Assembly (NCBI RefSeq): GCF_002211105.1
Contig: NZ_JPUA01000001.1
Coordinates: forward strand, 114,059-166,739
Direction: 5' to 3'
DNA: 52,681 nucleotides
Origin: Halomonas campaniensis
GTDB taxonomy: Bacteria; Pseudomonadota; Gammaproteobacteria; Pseudomonadales; Halomonadaceae
Position numbers and translations under genes: made by a program. The notes beneath the pieces were generated by a model, which saw only the letters and a program-made list of their open reading frames with translations, had not been told where the DNA came from and searched no databases. This document shows, one piece after another, positions 44,221-52,203 of the stretch; the stretch's first letter is position 1, and each line of letters starts with the position of its first letter.

Positions 44221-44275
44221 AACGGCGATAGCGCTACTATGTAGGTATCACCCTTTATGGGCCGGTATCGCCGTT
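44221..44275 (+). promoter_or_regulatory. 10-bp perfect inverted repeat in the leader of the 2-oxoadipate dioxygenase gene
   Basis: AACGGCGATA (44221-44230) and TATCGCCGTT (44266-44275) are perfect complements 35 bp apart, ending 18 bp before the ATG. The left arm falls inside a possible promoter spacer (TTGTTA at 44215, TACTAT at 44235). Inside lie CTAC-TAT-GTAG and the direct repeats GGTATCACC and GGTATCGCC. It could be a double operator or a structured leader. Confidence 0.5.
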
Positions 44276-44293
44276 TACAAACAGGACAGCCCG

Positions 44294-45655
44294 ATGAGTT
44301 CAGCTTACGTTAGCAGTGATGAAATTCGCGACCAGTTTTCCCGCGCCATGTCGGCAATGTATCAGCAGGAGGTGCCGCAATACGGCACCTTGCTGTCGCT
44401 GGTGGAGGCGGTTAATCAAGAGGTGCTCGCCACTAATCCTGCACTTAACAGTGAATTAAAGCAGAGCGATGAGCTGGCGCGTATCAACGTTGAACGCCAC
44501 GGTGCTATTCGAGTGGGTAGCCCAGACGAGCTTGCCATGCTACGGCGCATGTTCGCCGTGATGGGTATGGAACCAGTCGGCTACTATGATTTAGCCGCGG
44601 CGGGCGTGCCGGTTCACTCCACCGCGTTTCGGCCAGTGGCGGATAGCGCACTTAAGCGTAACCCCTTTCGTGTCTTTACGTCTTTGCTGCGCCTTGAGCT
44701 GATCGAAAAGGCGGAACTAAGAGAGCAGGCGAGTGAAATTTTAAAAGCCCGTGATATCTTCACTGCCAACGTCAAAATGCTGGTCGAGCGTTTTGAACAG
44801 CAGGGGGGGCTAAGCGCCGACGATGCCAAGCAGTTTGTCCAGGAAGCGTTGGAAACGTTCCGCTGGCACGACAACGCCACGGTCGACTTGGCCACCTATG
44901 AGCGTTTGCATGCCGAACACCGTTTAATTGCCGATGTGGTCTGCTTCCGCGGCCCGCACATAAACCACCTAACGCCGCGAACGCTGGATATTGATGAAGT
45001 GCAGCGGCGCATGCTCAGTGTGGGCATTAACCCCAAAGCGACTATTGAAGGCCCGCCACGTCGCGACTGTCCGATCCTGCTACGCCAAACCAGCTTTAAA
45101 GCGCTGGAGGAGACGATTGCTTTCGCTGACGATGTTGAGGGTAAACACACCGCCCGCTTTGGCGAAATCGAACAGCGTGGCATCGCATTAACGCATCAAG
45201 GGCGAGCGCTATATGATCGCCTGCTGGCAACTGCCCAAGAAGAGTCGCCCGCAGCAGCCAGTAATGATGCCCATCAAACGCATTTATCGGACGTATTTAA
45301 AGCGTTTCCCGATGCGTATGAAATACTGCGCCGTGAGGGGTTAGCGTTTTTCCACTACCAGGCGGTTCCGGGAGCGTCTGTGCAAGGGCCGGTTTCAGTT
45401 GAGCAGGTGGATAGCTTGATCGAACAAGGCGTCCTCAGCGTTATCCCCATGATTTATGAAGATTTCTTACCCGTAAGTGCGGCCGGTATCTTTCAATCCA
45501 ACCTGGGTGGAAGCAGTCATGATCATTACGCCAGCAGCGCAAGCCAGCAGGCATTTGAGCAGGCCCTGGGGAGAGCCGTCATCGATGAAATCGAGCTGTA
45601 TGCCCAGCGCCAGGAAGCATCGCTTGAACAGGCGCTGGCGCAGTTGGCGGGTTAA
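44294..45655 (+). CDS. 2-oxoadipate dioxygenase/decarboxylase (HglS/YdcJ, DUF1338)
   Basis: The 453-residue Fe(II) enzyme of the VOC superfamily converts 2-oxoadipate to 2-hydroxyglutarate in D-lysine catabolism, as shown for HglS of Pseudomonas putida. The expected metal ligands are visible: H69 in E-R-H-G-A-I-R, H225 in G-P-H-I-N-H-L-T-P-R, and a glutamate at 291 or 293 in F-G-E-I-E-Q-R. Length fits the family. No other lysine-degradation gene is nearby. It sits in front of aroQ on the same strand, 58 bp apart. Confidence 0.88.
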   Translation: MSSAYVSSDEIRDQFSRAMSAMYQQEVPQYGTLLSLVEAVNQEVLATNPALNSELKQSDELARINVERHGAIRVGSPDELAMLRRMFAVMGMEPVGYYDLAAAGVPVHSTAFRPVADSALKRNPFRVFTSLLRLELIEKAELREQASEILKARDIFTANVKMLVERFEQQGGLSADDAKQFVQEALETFRWHDNATVDLATYERLHAEHRLIADVVCFRGPHINHLTPRTLDIDEVQRRMLSVGINPKATIEGPPRRDCPILLRQTSFKALEETIAFADDVEGKHTARFGEIEQRGIALTHQGRALYDRLLATAQEESPAAASNDAHQTHLSDVFKAFPDAYEILRREGLAFFHYQAVPGASVQGPVSVEQVDSLIEQGVLSVIPMIYEDFLPVSAAGIFQSNLGGSSHDHYASSASQQAFEQALGRAVIDEIELYAQRQEASLEQALAQLAG

Positions 45656-45713
45656 GTGATAGAACAGACAGCTAGGTCAATCTATCCACTAACCCATAAG
45701 GTTGAAGAGAGTT

Positions 45714-46157
45714 ATGAGTCAAGGAAAGGTATTGGTATTACATGGCCCCAATCTGAACTTGCTGGGTAGTCGTCAGCCAGAAATATATGGGTACGATACG
45801 TTAGACGACGTGAATAACATCCTGCGGGAGAAAGCGGTGATGGCCGACTGGGACATCACTTGCCTGCAGAGCAATCATGAAGGCGAACTAATCGATGCCA
45901 TTCACGCCGCACGCCTGGATGGCACCCAAGCGATTATTATTAACCCCGCTGCCTACACGCATACCTCAGTGGCCATTCTTGATGCTCTCAATGCTTTTGA
46001 TGGCAAAGTGATTGAGGTGCATTTGTCTAATGTGCATAAGCGGGAAGCGTTTAGGCATCACTCTTACGTCTCGCTGCGCGCTGATGGAGTGATTGCCGGG
46101 CTAGGGGTTCAAGGCTATCGAGCTGCGCTAGAGGCAGTGATGGTTGGATCTAATTAA
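45714..46157 (+). CDS. aroQ: 3-dehydroquinate dehydratase, type II
   Basis: The 147-residue enzyme interconverts 3-dehydroquinate and 3-dehydroshikimate. It has [16 protein letters not shown] (active-site arginine and tyrosine), [21 protein letters not shown] and the histidine in [12 protein letters not shown] prefer the ATG at 45714 (GAAGAGAG upstream) over a TTG at 45702. Type II enzymes serve both biosynthesis and quinate/shikimate breakdown. The neighbouring IclR gene, transporter and quiC-like gene favour the catabolic role here. It overlaps the convergent IclR gene by 8 bp. Confidence 0.93.
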   Translation: MSQGKVLVLHGPNLNLLGSRQPEIYGYDTLDDVNNILREKAVMADWDITCLQSNHEGELIDAIHAARLDGTQAIIINPAAYTHTSVAILDALNAFDGKVIEVHLSNVHKREAFRHHSYVSLRADGVIAGLGVQGYRAALEAVMVGSN

Positions 46158-46929
46158 TATGCGCTCTTACTTGAGCTACTTTTTTTTGTAAAACAGGTAA
46201 GTAAACATTAATCAACGTATCAAGATCGACCCGAGCAGCGTTAGTGCTGATATTGATCGCGCCCATTAAATGCTGCTTGGCGTCGTAGACAGGAACGGCA
46301 ATGGAGCGCAAACCTGAGTCCAGCTCTTGATCAGAAATCGCATAGCCCTGCTGCCTGGCACTGATTATCTGACTGCGTAATTCATTAACATCGGTCACCG
46401 TTTTATCCGTGTAAGGCTCAAGAGCAACCGACGATAGGAAGTGATCAAGATCCGCCTCGCTGAGCTGGGCCAGCAGTATGCGTCCCATGGACGTATGTGC
46501 CGCTGGCAGCCTTGTTCCGACAGATAGCGTAATCGCCATCAAGCGATGTTTGGCTGCCGAGCGGGCGACGTAAATCACATCGCTGCCATCTAGCACACCA
46601 AGGGAGGAAGATTCGCCGGTTTCGGCGGTAATGTCTTCTAAATGTTGCTGAATAACATCCCGGTAATTATTCGCCGATAAAAAGGCATAGCCGAGCTGTA
46701 GCACGCGGGGCGCCAATTCAAAGTAGCGTTGCTGTTTTCGTACGTATCCCAGTGCATGCAGTGTGAGCAAGAAACGCCTGGCTTTTGCTCTGTTCATCCC
46801 CGTGCGCGCGGCGACTTCGCTTAGTGTCATACGCGGGTGCTCATGATCGAATGCCTGAATAACTTCCAGGCCGCTAGCAAGCGCCGTTACAAAGTCGCGA
46901 CTGTCTTCACTCAGCATTTCTTCCTGCAT
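46150..46929 (-). CDS. IclR-family regulator (PobR/PcaU-like)
   Basis: The 259-residue protein has an N-terminal winged HTH ([24 protein letters not shown]) and the C-terminal IclR effector domain ([13 protein letters not shown], then [15 protein letters not shown]). The style matches the PobR/PcaR/PcaU/CatR subgroup controlling aromatic and hydroaromatic acid breakdown. It is divergent from tctC across 230 bp containing a perfect palindrome, its likely operator. Confidence 0.9.
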   Translation of the reverse strand: MQEEMLSEDSRDFVTALASGLEVIQAFDHEHPRMTLSEVAARTGMNRAKARRFLLTLHALGYVRKQQRYFELAPRVLQLGYAFLSANNYRDVIQQHLEDITAETGESSSLGVLDGSDVIYVARSAAKHRLMAITLSVGTRLPAAHTSMGRILLAQLSEADLDHFLSSVALEPYTDKTVTDVNELRSQIISARQQGYAISDQELDSGLRSIAVPVYDAKQHLMGAINISTNAARVDLDTLINVYLPVLQKKVAQVRAHIN

Positions 46930-46979
46930 TTTTACTATCCATTGTTCTGAAACGAGAGGTAAAAGATTAGCGTAAAAAA

Positions 46980-46994
46980 GTTCGCAGTGCGAAC
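46980..46994. promoter_or_regulatory. Candidate IclR-family operator
   Basis: GTTCGCAGTGCGAAC is a perfect 15-bp palindrome 51 bp upstream of the IclR start and in front of tctC. Its GTTCG arms match the operators known for PobR/PcaU-type regulators. TTACGAA at 47086-47092 and 47105-47111 are possible additional sites nearer tctC. Confidence 0.65.
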
Positions 46995-47159
46995 GTGAGT
47001 CACCCTTTCAGCCAACTATCTCGCCTCTTACTACTAAAGTTGTGTTTTTTAAAGGGTTAGCAACAACGTAATCTCCAGCTAGATGTTACGAATATGTGTA
47101 CGCCTTACGAACAATAATTAAGTATAAGCAATCGCTTAGCAACGCACAGGAAGATAACA

Positions 47160-48146
47160 ATGAATAAACTCCTTAGCGCATCATGTCTGGCTGCCTTCGG
47201 TAGCGCTCTGGCACTGGGCCTAGCGGTTTCCTCCGCCAGCGCCAATGAGTGGCCTACTGACGATATTCGTCTTGTCGTCCCCTACGCCCCTGGTGGCACC
47301 ACGGATGTATTATCCCGCCGGGTCGCGGATCTTCTTCAGCAAGAGCTTGATGCTAACGTGGTTGTGGAGAATCGCCCTGGAGCGGGTTCTACGGTGGGCA
47401 CCGGTCGTCTTGCCCGCGGTGGGCGTGACGCCGACCATACGATTCTGATGGCATCACCCGGCCACACTATCGGTGCAGCTATTTATCCCGATCTTAGCTA
47501 CGATCCCGTCGAAGATTTTGTCTTCCTGCAGAACATGATCGATATCCCCAATGTCATGGTGGTGCCTGCCGATAGCCCTTATGAAAGTGTCGTTGAGTTC
47601 GTTGAAGCCGCAAAGGAAGAGAACATGACCTTTAGCCACAGTGGCGTGGGCAGTTCCATCCATATGTCCGGTGAGCTATTCAAGACGCTGACAGAGACCA
47701 ATATGACGGCAGTGCCTTTTGCCGGCAGTGGTGCGGCGCTTCCTGCGCTATTGGGCGGTGATGTCGATGTCTCCTTTGAGAACATGCCGACTGTCCTTTC
47801 GCATATTCGCTCAGGTGATTTGCGTGCTCTGGCGGTTACCTCTGCTGAGCGGTCAGAGTATTTGCCTGATGTACCCACGCTATCGGAAGTGGGCGAGTAT
47901 AACCTCGACCAGTTCGTCACAACGGCATGGTTTGGGCTGGTGGCACACAGCTCTTTCCCTGAAGAGGCGCAAAACGTTATGCGGGATGCCCTGGCTAAGG
48001 TGATGGAGCGTGAAGAGTTTGTGGACTTTGCTGATCAATTGGGCGCCGAACCGGGTCAGGTGTCTGGCGAAGAGTTCAAGCAGTTTATCGCCGATGAAGT
48101 CGAACGTTGGGAAGGCGTTGCACAGCAGGCCGGTATTAGCCAGTAA
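47160..48146 (+). CDS. Tripartite tricarboxylate transporter solute-binding protein (TctC family)
   Basis: The 328-residue periplasmic binding protein has a Sec signal peptide (cleavage near S-S-A-S-A-N). The Bug/TctC signature is W-P-x-x-x-I-R-L-V-V-P-Y-A-P-G-G-T-T-D-V-L-S-R, followed by V-V-E-N-R-P-G-A-G-S-T-V-G. It delivers a carboxylate to the TctBA membrane complex encoded downstream. In this neighbourhood a hydroaromatic or dicarboxylic acid is likely. AGGAAG precedes the ATG. Confidence 0.92.
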   Translation: MNKLLSASCLAAFGSALALGLAVSSASANEWPTDDIRLVVPYAPGGTTDVLSRRVADLLQQELDANVVVENRPGAGSTVGTGRLARGGRDADHTILMASPGHTIGAAIYPDLSYDPVEDFVFLQNMIDIPNVMVVPADSPYESVVEFVEAAKEENMTFSHSGVGSSIHMSGELFKTLTETNMTAVPFAGSGAALPALLGGDVDVSFENMPTVLSHIRSGDLRALAVTSAERSEYLPDVPTLSEVGEYNLDQFVTTAWFGLVAHSSFPEEAQNVMRDALAKVMEREEFVDFADQLGAEPGQVSGEEFKQFIADEVERWEGVAQQAGISQ

Positions 48147-48169
48147 CTAGCTACTCTTCCGTTATAACA

Positions 48170-48203
48170 GAGAGGCGAGGGCCGCTACCCTCGCCTCTCT
48201 TGT
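48170..48203 (+). terminator. Strong hairpin between tctC and tctB
   Basis: GAGAGGCGAGGG (48170-48181) pairs perfectly with CCCTCGCCTCTC (48188-48199), followed by TTGTT. It lies directly before the tctB ribosome site and probably acts as a partial terminator or 3' stabiliser, giving more binding protein than membrane subunits. Confidence 0.75.
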
Positions 48204-48222
48204 TGCCCAGGAGAAGGCCGCG

Positions 48223-48729
48223 ATGACACCCTCGGGTTCCAAGCGCAGAGTGAAAATAAAAGATACCAGCGACCTCATCACCGGCATTGTATTGCTGGGG
48301 TTTGCCATAGTGTTGGTCTTTTATCTGGTACCCAACTATATAAACGAACCGCCAATCCTACAAAACCCCATGATGTCGCCGCGATGGCTGCCGACGATTA
48401 TCGGCTGGCTGATCCTGCTGTTTTCGGTTCTGCTTATTCTTCAGGCCTTCATTATGGAACAGAGAGCCGAGGAGGATGAGCGGGCGATTGAGAAAGGCTC
48501 TACGCGGCGTTTCGTGCTAATGGTGTTGTCACTGGTGATATATGTTGCCTTGTTTGAGGCGATGGGTGCCGTGTTCTGCGGTATTTTGGCAACACTCGTT
48601 CTTTTCGTAGCACACCCGGTTCGCACCTGGTGGGTATATAGCCTGGCATTTCTGTTTCCTATTATTGTGACGCTCTTATTTGTAGAAGTAATGAACGTGC
48701 CACTACCGATAATGCCGCTCGGTTTCTGA
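48223..48729 (+). CDS. Tripartite tricarboxylate transporter small membrane subunit (TctB family)
   Basis: The 168-residue protein has four hydrophobic segments (about 16-38, 57-82, 105-125, 138-160) and the TctB pattern P-M-M-S-P-R-W-L-P near segment 2. TctB is the small, weakly conserved partner of TctA. AGGAGAAGG precedes the ATG. It starts 76 bp after tctC and ends 27 bp before tctA. Confidence 0.85.
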   Translation: MTPSGSKRRVKIKDTSDLITGIVLLGFAIVLVFYLVPNYINEPPILQNPMMSPRWLPTIIGWLILLFSVLLILQAFIMEQRAEEDERAIEKGSTRRFVLMVLSLVIYVALFEAMGAVFCGILATLVLFVAHPVRTWWVYSLAFLFPIIVTLLFVEVMNVPLPIMPLGF

Positions 48730-48756
48730 TTCGCTACTTATTTTTCTGGGTGTCCT

Positions 48757-50262
48757 ATGGAAAACTTTTCGGAAGTGGTTGGTATATTCTTTAGCCTGGA
48801 TAACTTTCTGGCCATCGCCGTAGGGGTGGTGATCGGCGTGGTGGTGGGTTCCATTCCTGGTTTAACCGCCACCATGGCGGTGGCCTTGGCACTCCCTTTT
48901 ACCTTCTCCATGCAGCCAGTTGCCGCTATCCTGCTGCTGGTAGGCATCTATAAGGGGGGGATGTACGGTGGCTCGATTACTGCCATTCTAATCAGAACCC
49001 CGGGCTCCCCCGCTTCGGCCTGTACCTTGCTAGACGGCTATCCGATGGCTCAGCAGGGGCATGCAAAAAAAGCGCTAAAGGCTGCGCTTTACTCATCGGT
49101 TATTGCCGATTTTATCTCCAACATAGCGTTGATCTTTTTTGCCGCCTACTTGGCCAAAATTGCACTGAACTTCGGGGCTCCCGAATTTTTCTGGCTGATC
49201 TGTTTTTCGCTCACCATTATCATCTCGCTAGCCAGCGGCTCTATGATCAAGGGCTTGATGGCAGCGCTGCTAGGTATTTTGTTATCCATGGTAGGGCTGG
49301 ATGAGGTCTTCGGTTCCCAGCGGCTGACCTTCGACAGCTACAACCTGATGGACAGCATCTCCTTTATCCCCCTGTTGATCGGCCTGTTTGCGATTCCAGA
49401 AATCATCGAGTTTTATCGTAAGAAAGCGATCCCGCATATTAAGGCGAAGGCGAGTGGTGCGGGTTTGGCTTTCTCTGAACTCAAGCGTTGTATGAAAAGC
49501 ATTGTGCGAGGTAGCTTAATTGGCGTGATTATTGGCGCCATCCCCGGCACCGGGGCGACGGCGGCAGCCTTCATCTCCTACAGCGATGCCCGTCGGCGTT
49601 CTCCTAACAGAGCAAATTTCGGCAAGGGCGAGGTAGAAGGGGTGGCCGCGGCTGAGGCCGGTAACAATGGCGTTGCTGGGGCAACGCTAATTCCGCTGTT
49701 ATCGCTCGGTATTCCAGGGGATGTTATCACCGCTATTATCCTGGGGGCTTTTATGGTGCACGGGTTAACCCCTGGCCCACTTATGTTCCAGGAAAACCTG
49801 TCGCTGATCTATGCGCTGTTCCTGGGGATTATGTGCAGCTCGGTCATCCTGCTGGTGGTGGGTAACGTTGCCATCAAGTACTTCTCGTTAATTGCTGATA
49901 TCCCCAAGTCAATTCTCTTTCCTATCGTCTTGATGTTCTGTGTTTACGGCGCCTATGCGGTCAATAACGCCACGTTCGACGTGTGGCTGATGCTGGCTTT
50001 TGGGGTGTTGGGATATATCTTCAATCGTGTCGCCATACCGGCGGCGCCGTTTCTGATTGGCTTCATTCTGGGGCCGATGTTCGAAGACAACCTACGTCGT
50101 TCTCTACTCATCGGCTCCAACGACCTCTCGATCTTTGTGCGCGGGCCGATTACCTGGGCATTCATCGCGCTGACCGTGGGTTCCATCGGCCTGGCCGTTT
50201 ATCGCTTTGCCGCCTCCCGACGTGGCGCGCGGAATAGCACTGACGAGTTACGCCAAAGCTGA
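48757..50262 (+). CDS. Tripartite tricarboxylate transporter large permease (TctA family)
   Basis: The 501-residue permease has about 12 hydrophobic segments. The duplicated TctA signature occurs as G-S-I-P-G-L-T-A-T-M-A-V-A-L-A and later G-A-I-P-G-T-G-A-T-A-A-A-F-I-S-Y. M-Y-G-G-S-I-T-A-I-L-I-R-T-P-G-S-P-A-S and L-S-L-G-I-P-G-D-V-I-T-A are also typical. It completes tctCBA. It converges on the SDR gene with one base between stops. Confidence 0.93.
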   Translation: MENFSEVVGIFFSLDNFLAIAVGVVIGVVVGSIPGLTATMAVALALPFTFSMQPVAAILLLVGIYKGGMYGGSITAILIRTPGSPASACTLLDGYPMAQQGHAKKALKAALYSSVIADFISNIALIFFAAYLAKIALNFGAPEFFWLICFSLTIIISLASGSMIKGLMAALLGILLSMVGLDEVFGSQRLTFDSYNLMDSISFIPLLIGLFAIPEIIEFYRKKAIPHIKAKASGAGLAFSELKRCMKSIVRGSLIGVIIGAIPGTGATAAAFISYSDARRRSPNRANFGKGEVEGVAAAEAGNNGVAGATLIPLLSLGIPGDVITAIILGAFMVHGLTPGPLMFQENLSLIYALFLGIMCSSVILLVVGNVAIKYFSLIADIPKSILFPIVLMFCVYGAYAVNNATFDVWLMLAFGVLGYIFNRVAIPAAPFLIGFILGPMFEDNLRRSLLIGSNDLSIFVRGPITWAFIALTVGSIGLAVYRFAASRRGARNSTDELRQS

Positions 50263-50263
50263 G

Positions 50264-51007
50264 TTAACCGACCGTCACTCCACCGCAGACAAACAGCGTC
50301 TGGCCGGTAATAAAGCTGCTACGCTCGTCGCAAAAGAAACTGACAGCCTGGGCCACGTCTTCAGGTTGTCCCATTCGGCTTAGCGGAATGTTATCGATGA
50401 TACGTCGGGCGCGCTCAGAGTCGGGCGGGTTGTTTTGCCAGAAGGCACTAGTGGCGATAGGGCCGGGTGCCACGCAGTTGACCGTAATACCGTGCTCAGC
50501 AAGCTCCAGCGCCCAGGTGCGGGCCATGGACTGCAGTGCCCCTTTCGTTGCGCTGTAGATAGTGCGCGCCTCTTTACCGAGCACCACACGACTGGCATTC
50601 ATGACGATACGGCCCAAGCCCTGTGCCTTTATAGTGGGCAGTAGCGCTTGAGTGCAGACCAGCGCAGAGCGCACGTTCAGATGCATGAGCTTATCGAAGT
50701 CCTCAAGCCGTGCCTCTTCAAGTAGCGCTGGTGCCACAACACCCACATTATTGATCAGCCGGGACACCGCATATCGTTCGGCGATTTCCTCCATCACCCG
50801 GCGAGTAGCGCTGGCGTCGGCAAGGTCGACCTGGTAGGCGTCTTCTTGTAAAGAGTCGGCCTTCGGCGCGACGATATCCGCCACGATAACGCGATAGCCA
50901 TCCTGTTGAAGTCGTAAAGCAATGGCTTGGCCAATATTTCTAGCCCCGCCGGTAACCACGGCGCAGGGCTGTTGTGAGGTTTTGTCTTGATAAGAATGTT
51001 GGCCCAT
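50264..51007 (-). CDS. Short-chain dehydrogenase/reductase
   Basis: The 247-residue classical SDR has T-G-G-A-R-N-I-G-Q-A-I-A for NAD(P) binding, N-N-V-G in place of NNAG, the catalytic serine in N-A-S-R and Y-S-A-T-K. The C-terminal C-G-G-V-T-V-G is also typical. The substrate is unknown. It lies in the same direction as the AEC transporter and quiC-like genes and opposite tctCBA. A role as a quinate/shikimate-type or related hydroxy-acid dehydrogenase is an inference from neighbours only. Confidence 0.85.
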   Translation of the reverse strand: MGQHSYQDKTSQQPCAVVTGGARNIGQAIALRLQQDGYRVIVADIVAPKADSLQEDAYQVDLADASATRRVMEEIAERYAVSRLINNVGVVAPALLEEARLEDFDKLMHLNVRSALVCTQALLPTIKAQGLGRIVMNASRVVLGKEARTIYSATKGALQSMARTWALELAEHGITVNCVAPGPIATSAFWQNNPPDSERARRIIDNIPLSRMGQPEDVAQAVSFFCDERSSFITGQTLFVCGGVTVG

Positions 51008-51051
51008 TTTTTATTGTCCTTATGTACGGTAAGTGTTTGTTTTTTAGAGTT

Positions 51052-52002
51052 TTAAAACGCTAGCATTCCTGAGAGTGACATCAGCCCGATGATCAGGCTA
51101 AGCGTAAAGAACGAAGCGACTGTCGCCACCAGCATTGCCGCAGCGCTAACGCCGCCTAAACCATAGCGCTGGCCAAACAGGGGATAAATACTGATCATCG
51201 GCGCGGCAGCAAACAGCAAGGCACCGGCCATATAAAGCGGATCAATGCCTGGAACAAAATAGAAGGCGATGAAGATGAGCAGGGGGTGAATAATCAGTTT
51301 GCCGATGACAATTTGACCTACGTCGCTCGCCATACCTTTAACCTGCAGGCCAAAGAGCGCGCCGCCGATCACAAACAGCGCCGCTGGGCCCGCTGCTTCG
51401 GCCAGCATATCAATGGCTTTAAAGAGTGGTAGCGGAAGCGAAAAGCCTGTAACGGCTATGCTAATGCCGATTAATAAACCTAGCAGCACCGGGTTTTTTA
51501 TTAAGCTTAGGGCGGTCTTCTTAACGGTTCTCCATACGCTAGCACCTTGGTGGTTACCCATTTCGGCCAGAATCAGTGCTGCGGGAAGAACCAGCAAGTT
51601 TTCAACGAGCATATTGAGCGCTAACAGCACCGCCGCAGGCGAACCGATGACCATGGCGGCCACGGGATAACCCACAAAGCCGCTATTGGCGGCCGCCATG
51701 CCGAGCGCCTGCATGGCGCTGGCGTTGAGTGGTTGGCGCTGTAGTTTTAAGCAGAGCAGGAACCCTGCACCGAAAACGGCGATAGAGCCCAGCCCGTAAG
51801 CCACCAGATAGTTGAGCTTGAAAACCTCTTCGAGAGGTTGCTGGGTGAGCGCGCGAATCACGAGCGCGGGCAGCGCGCAGTAGAGCACAAAGACGCCCAC
51901 CCCCTGCATCTGATCGCGCTGGATAATGCCGCTCCATCTCGCTATATATCCCAAGCCAATAAGTAGGAATATGGGCGTGGTAATCCCAAGTATAGCGAGC
52001 AT
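51052..52002 (-). CDS. AEC-family transporter (auxin efflux carrier/malate permease type)
   Basis: The 316-residue membrane protein has about 10 hydrophobic segments and the AEC pattern (P-I-F-L-L-I-G-L-G-Y-I-A-R at the start, A-A-N-S-G-F-V-G-Y-P mid-protein). AEC proteins move organic acids such as malate or malonate. It lies between the quiC-like and SDR genes, 44 bp before the SDR gene, and may export or import an acid linked to that pathway. Confidence 0.88.
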   Translation of the reverse strand: MLAILGITTPIFLLIGLGYIARWSGIIQRDQMQGVGVFVLYCALPALVIRALTQQPLEEVFKLNYLVAYGLGSIAVFGAGFLLCLKLQRQPLNASAMQALGMAAANSGFVGYPVAAMVIGSPAAVLLALNMLVENLLVLPAALILAEMGNHQGASVWRTVKKTALSLIKNPVLLGLLIGISIAVTGFSLPLPLFKAIDMLAEAAGPAALFVIGGALFGLQVKGMASDVGQIVIGKLIIHPLLIFIAFYFVPGIDPLYMAGALLFAAAPMISIYPLFGQRYGLGGVSAAAMLVATVASFFTLSLIIGLMSLSGMLAF

Positions 52003-52203
52003 AGCGGCCCCTTAGCGCATGAAGGCAATTGGTTAAGTTCGAATAACGAATAAGTGTACGCTATTTCTCTGGCGCTTCATGGCATGGAGTGAGCAGAAGG
52101 CGAGACAAGTTGCTCAATATAGTGTGTACGCAGCGGTATCACATGCGGATCGATCTGTTCAGAGGTGATGCAATCGATGTTTTCATCCCGCAGAAGGTTA
52201 GGA

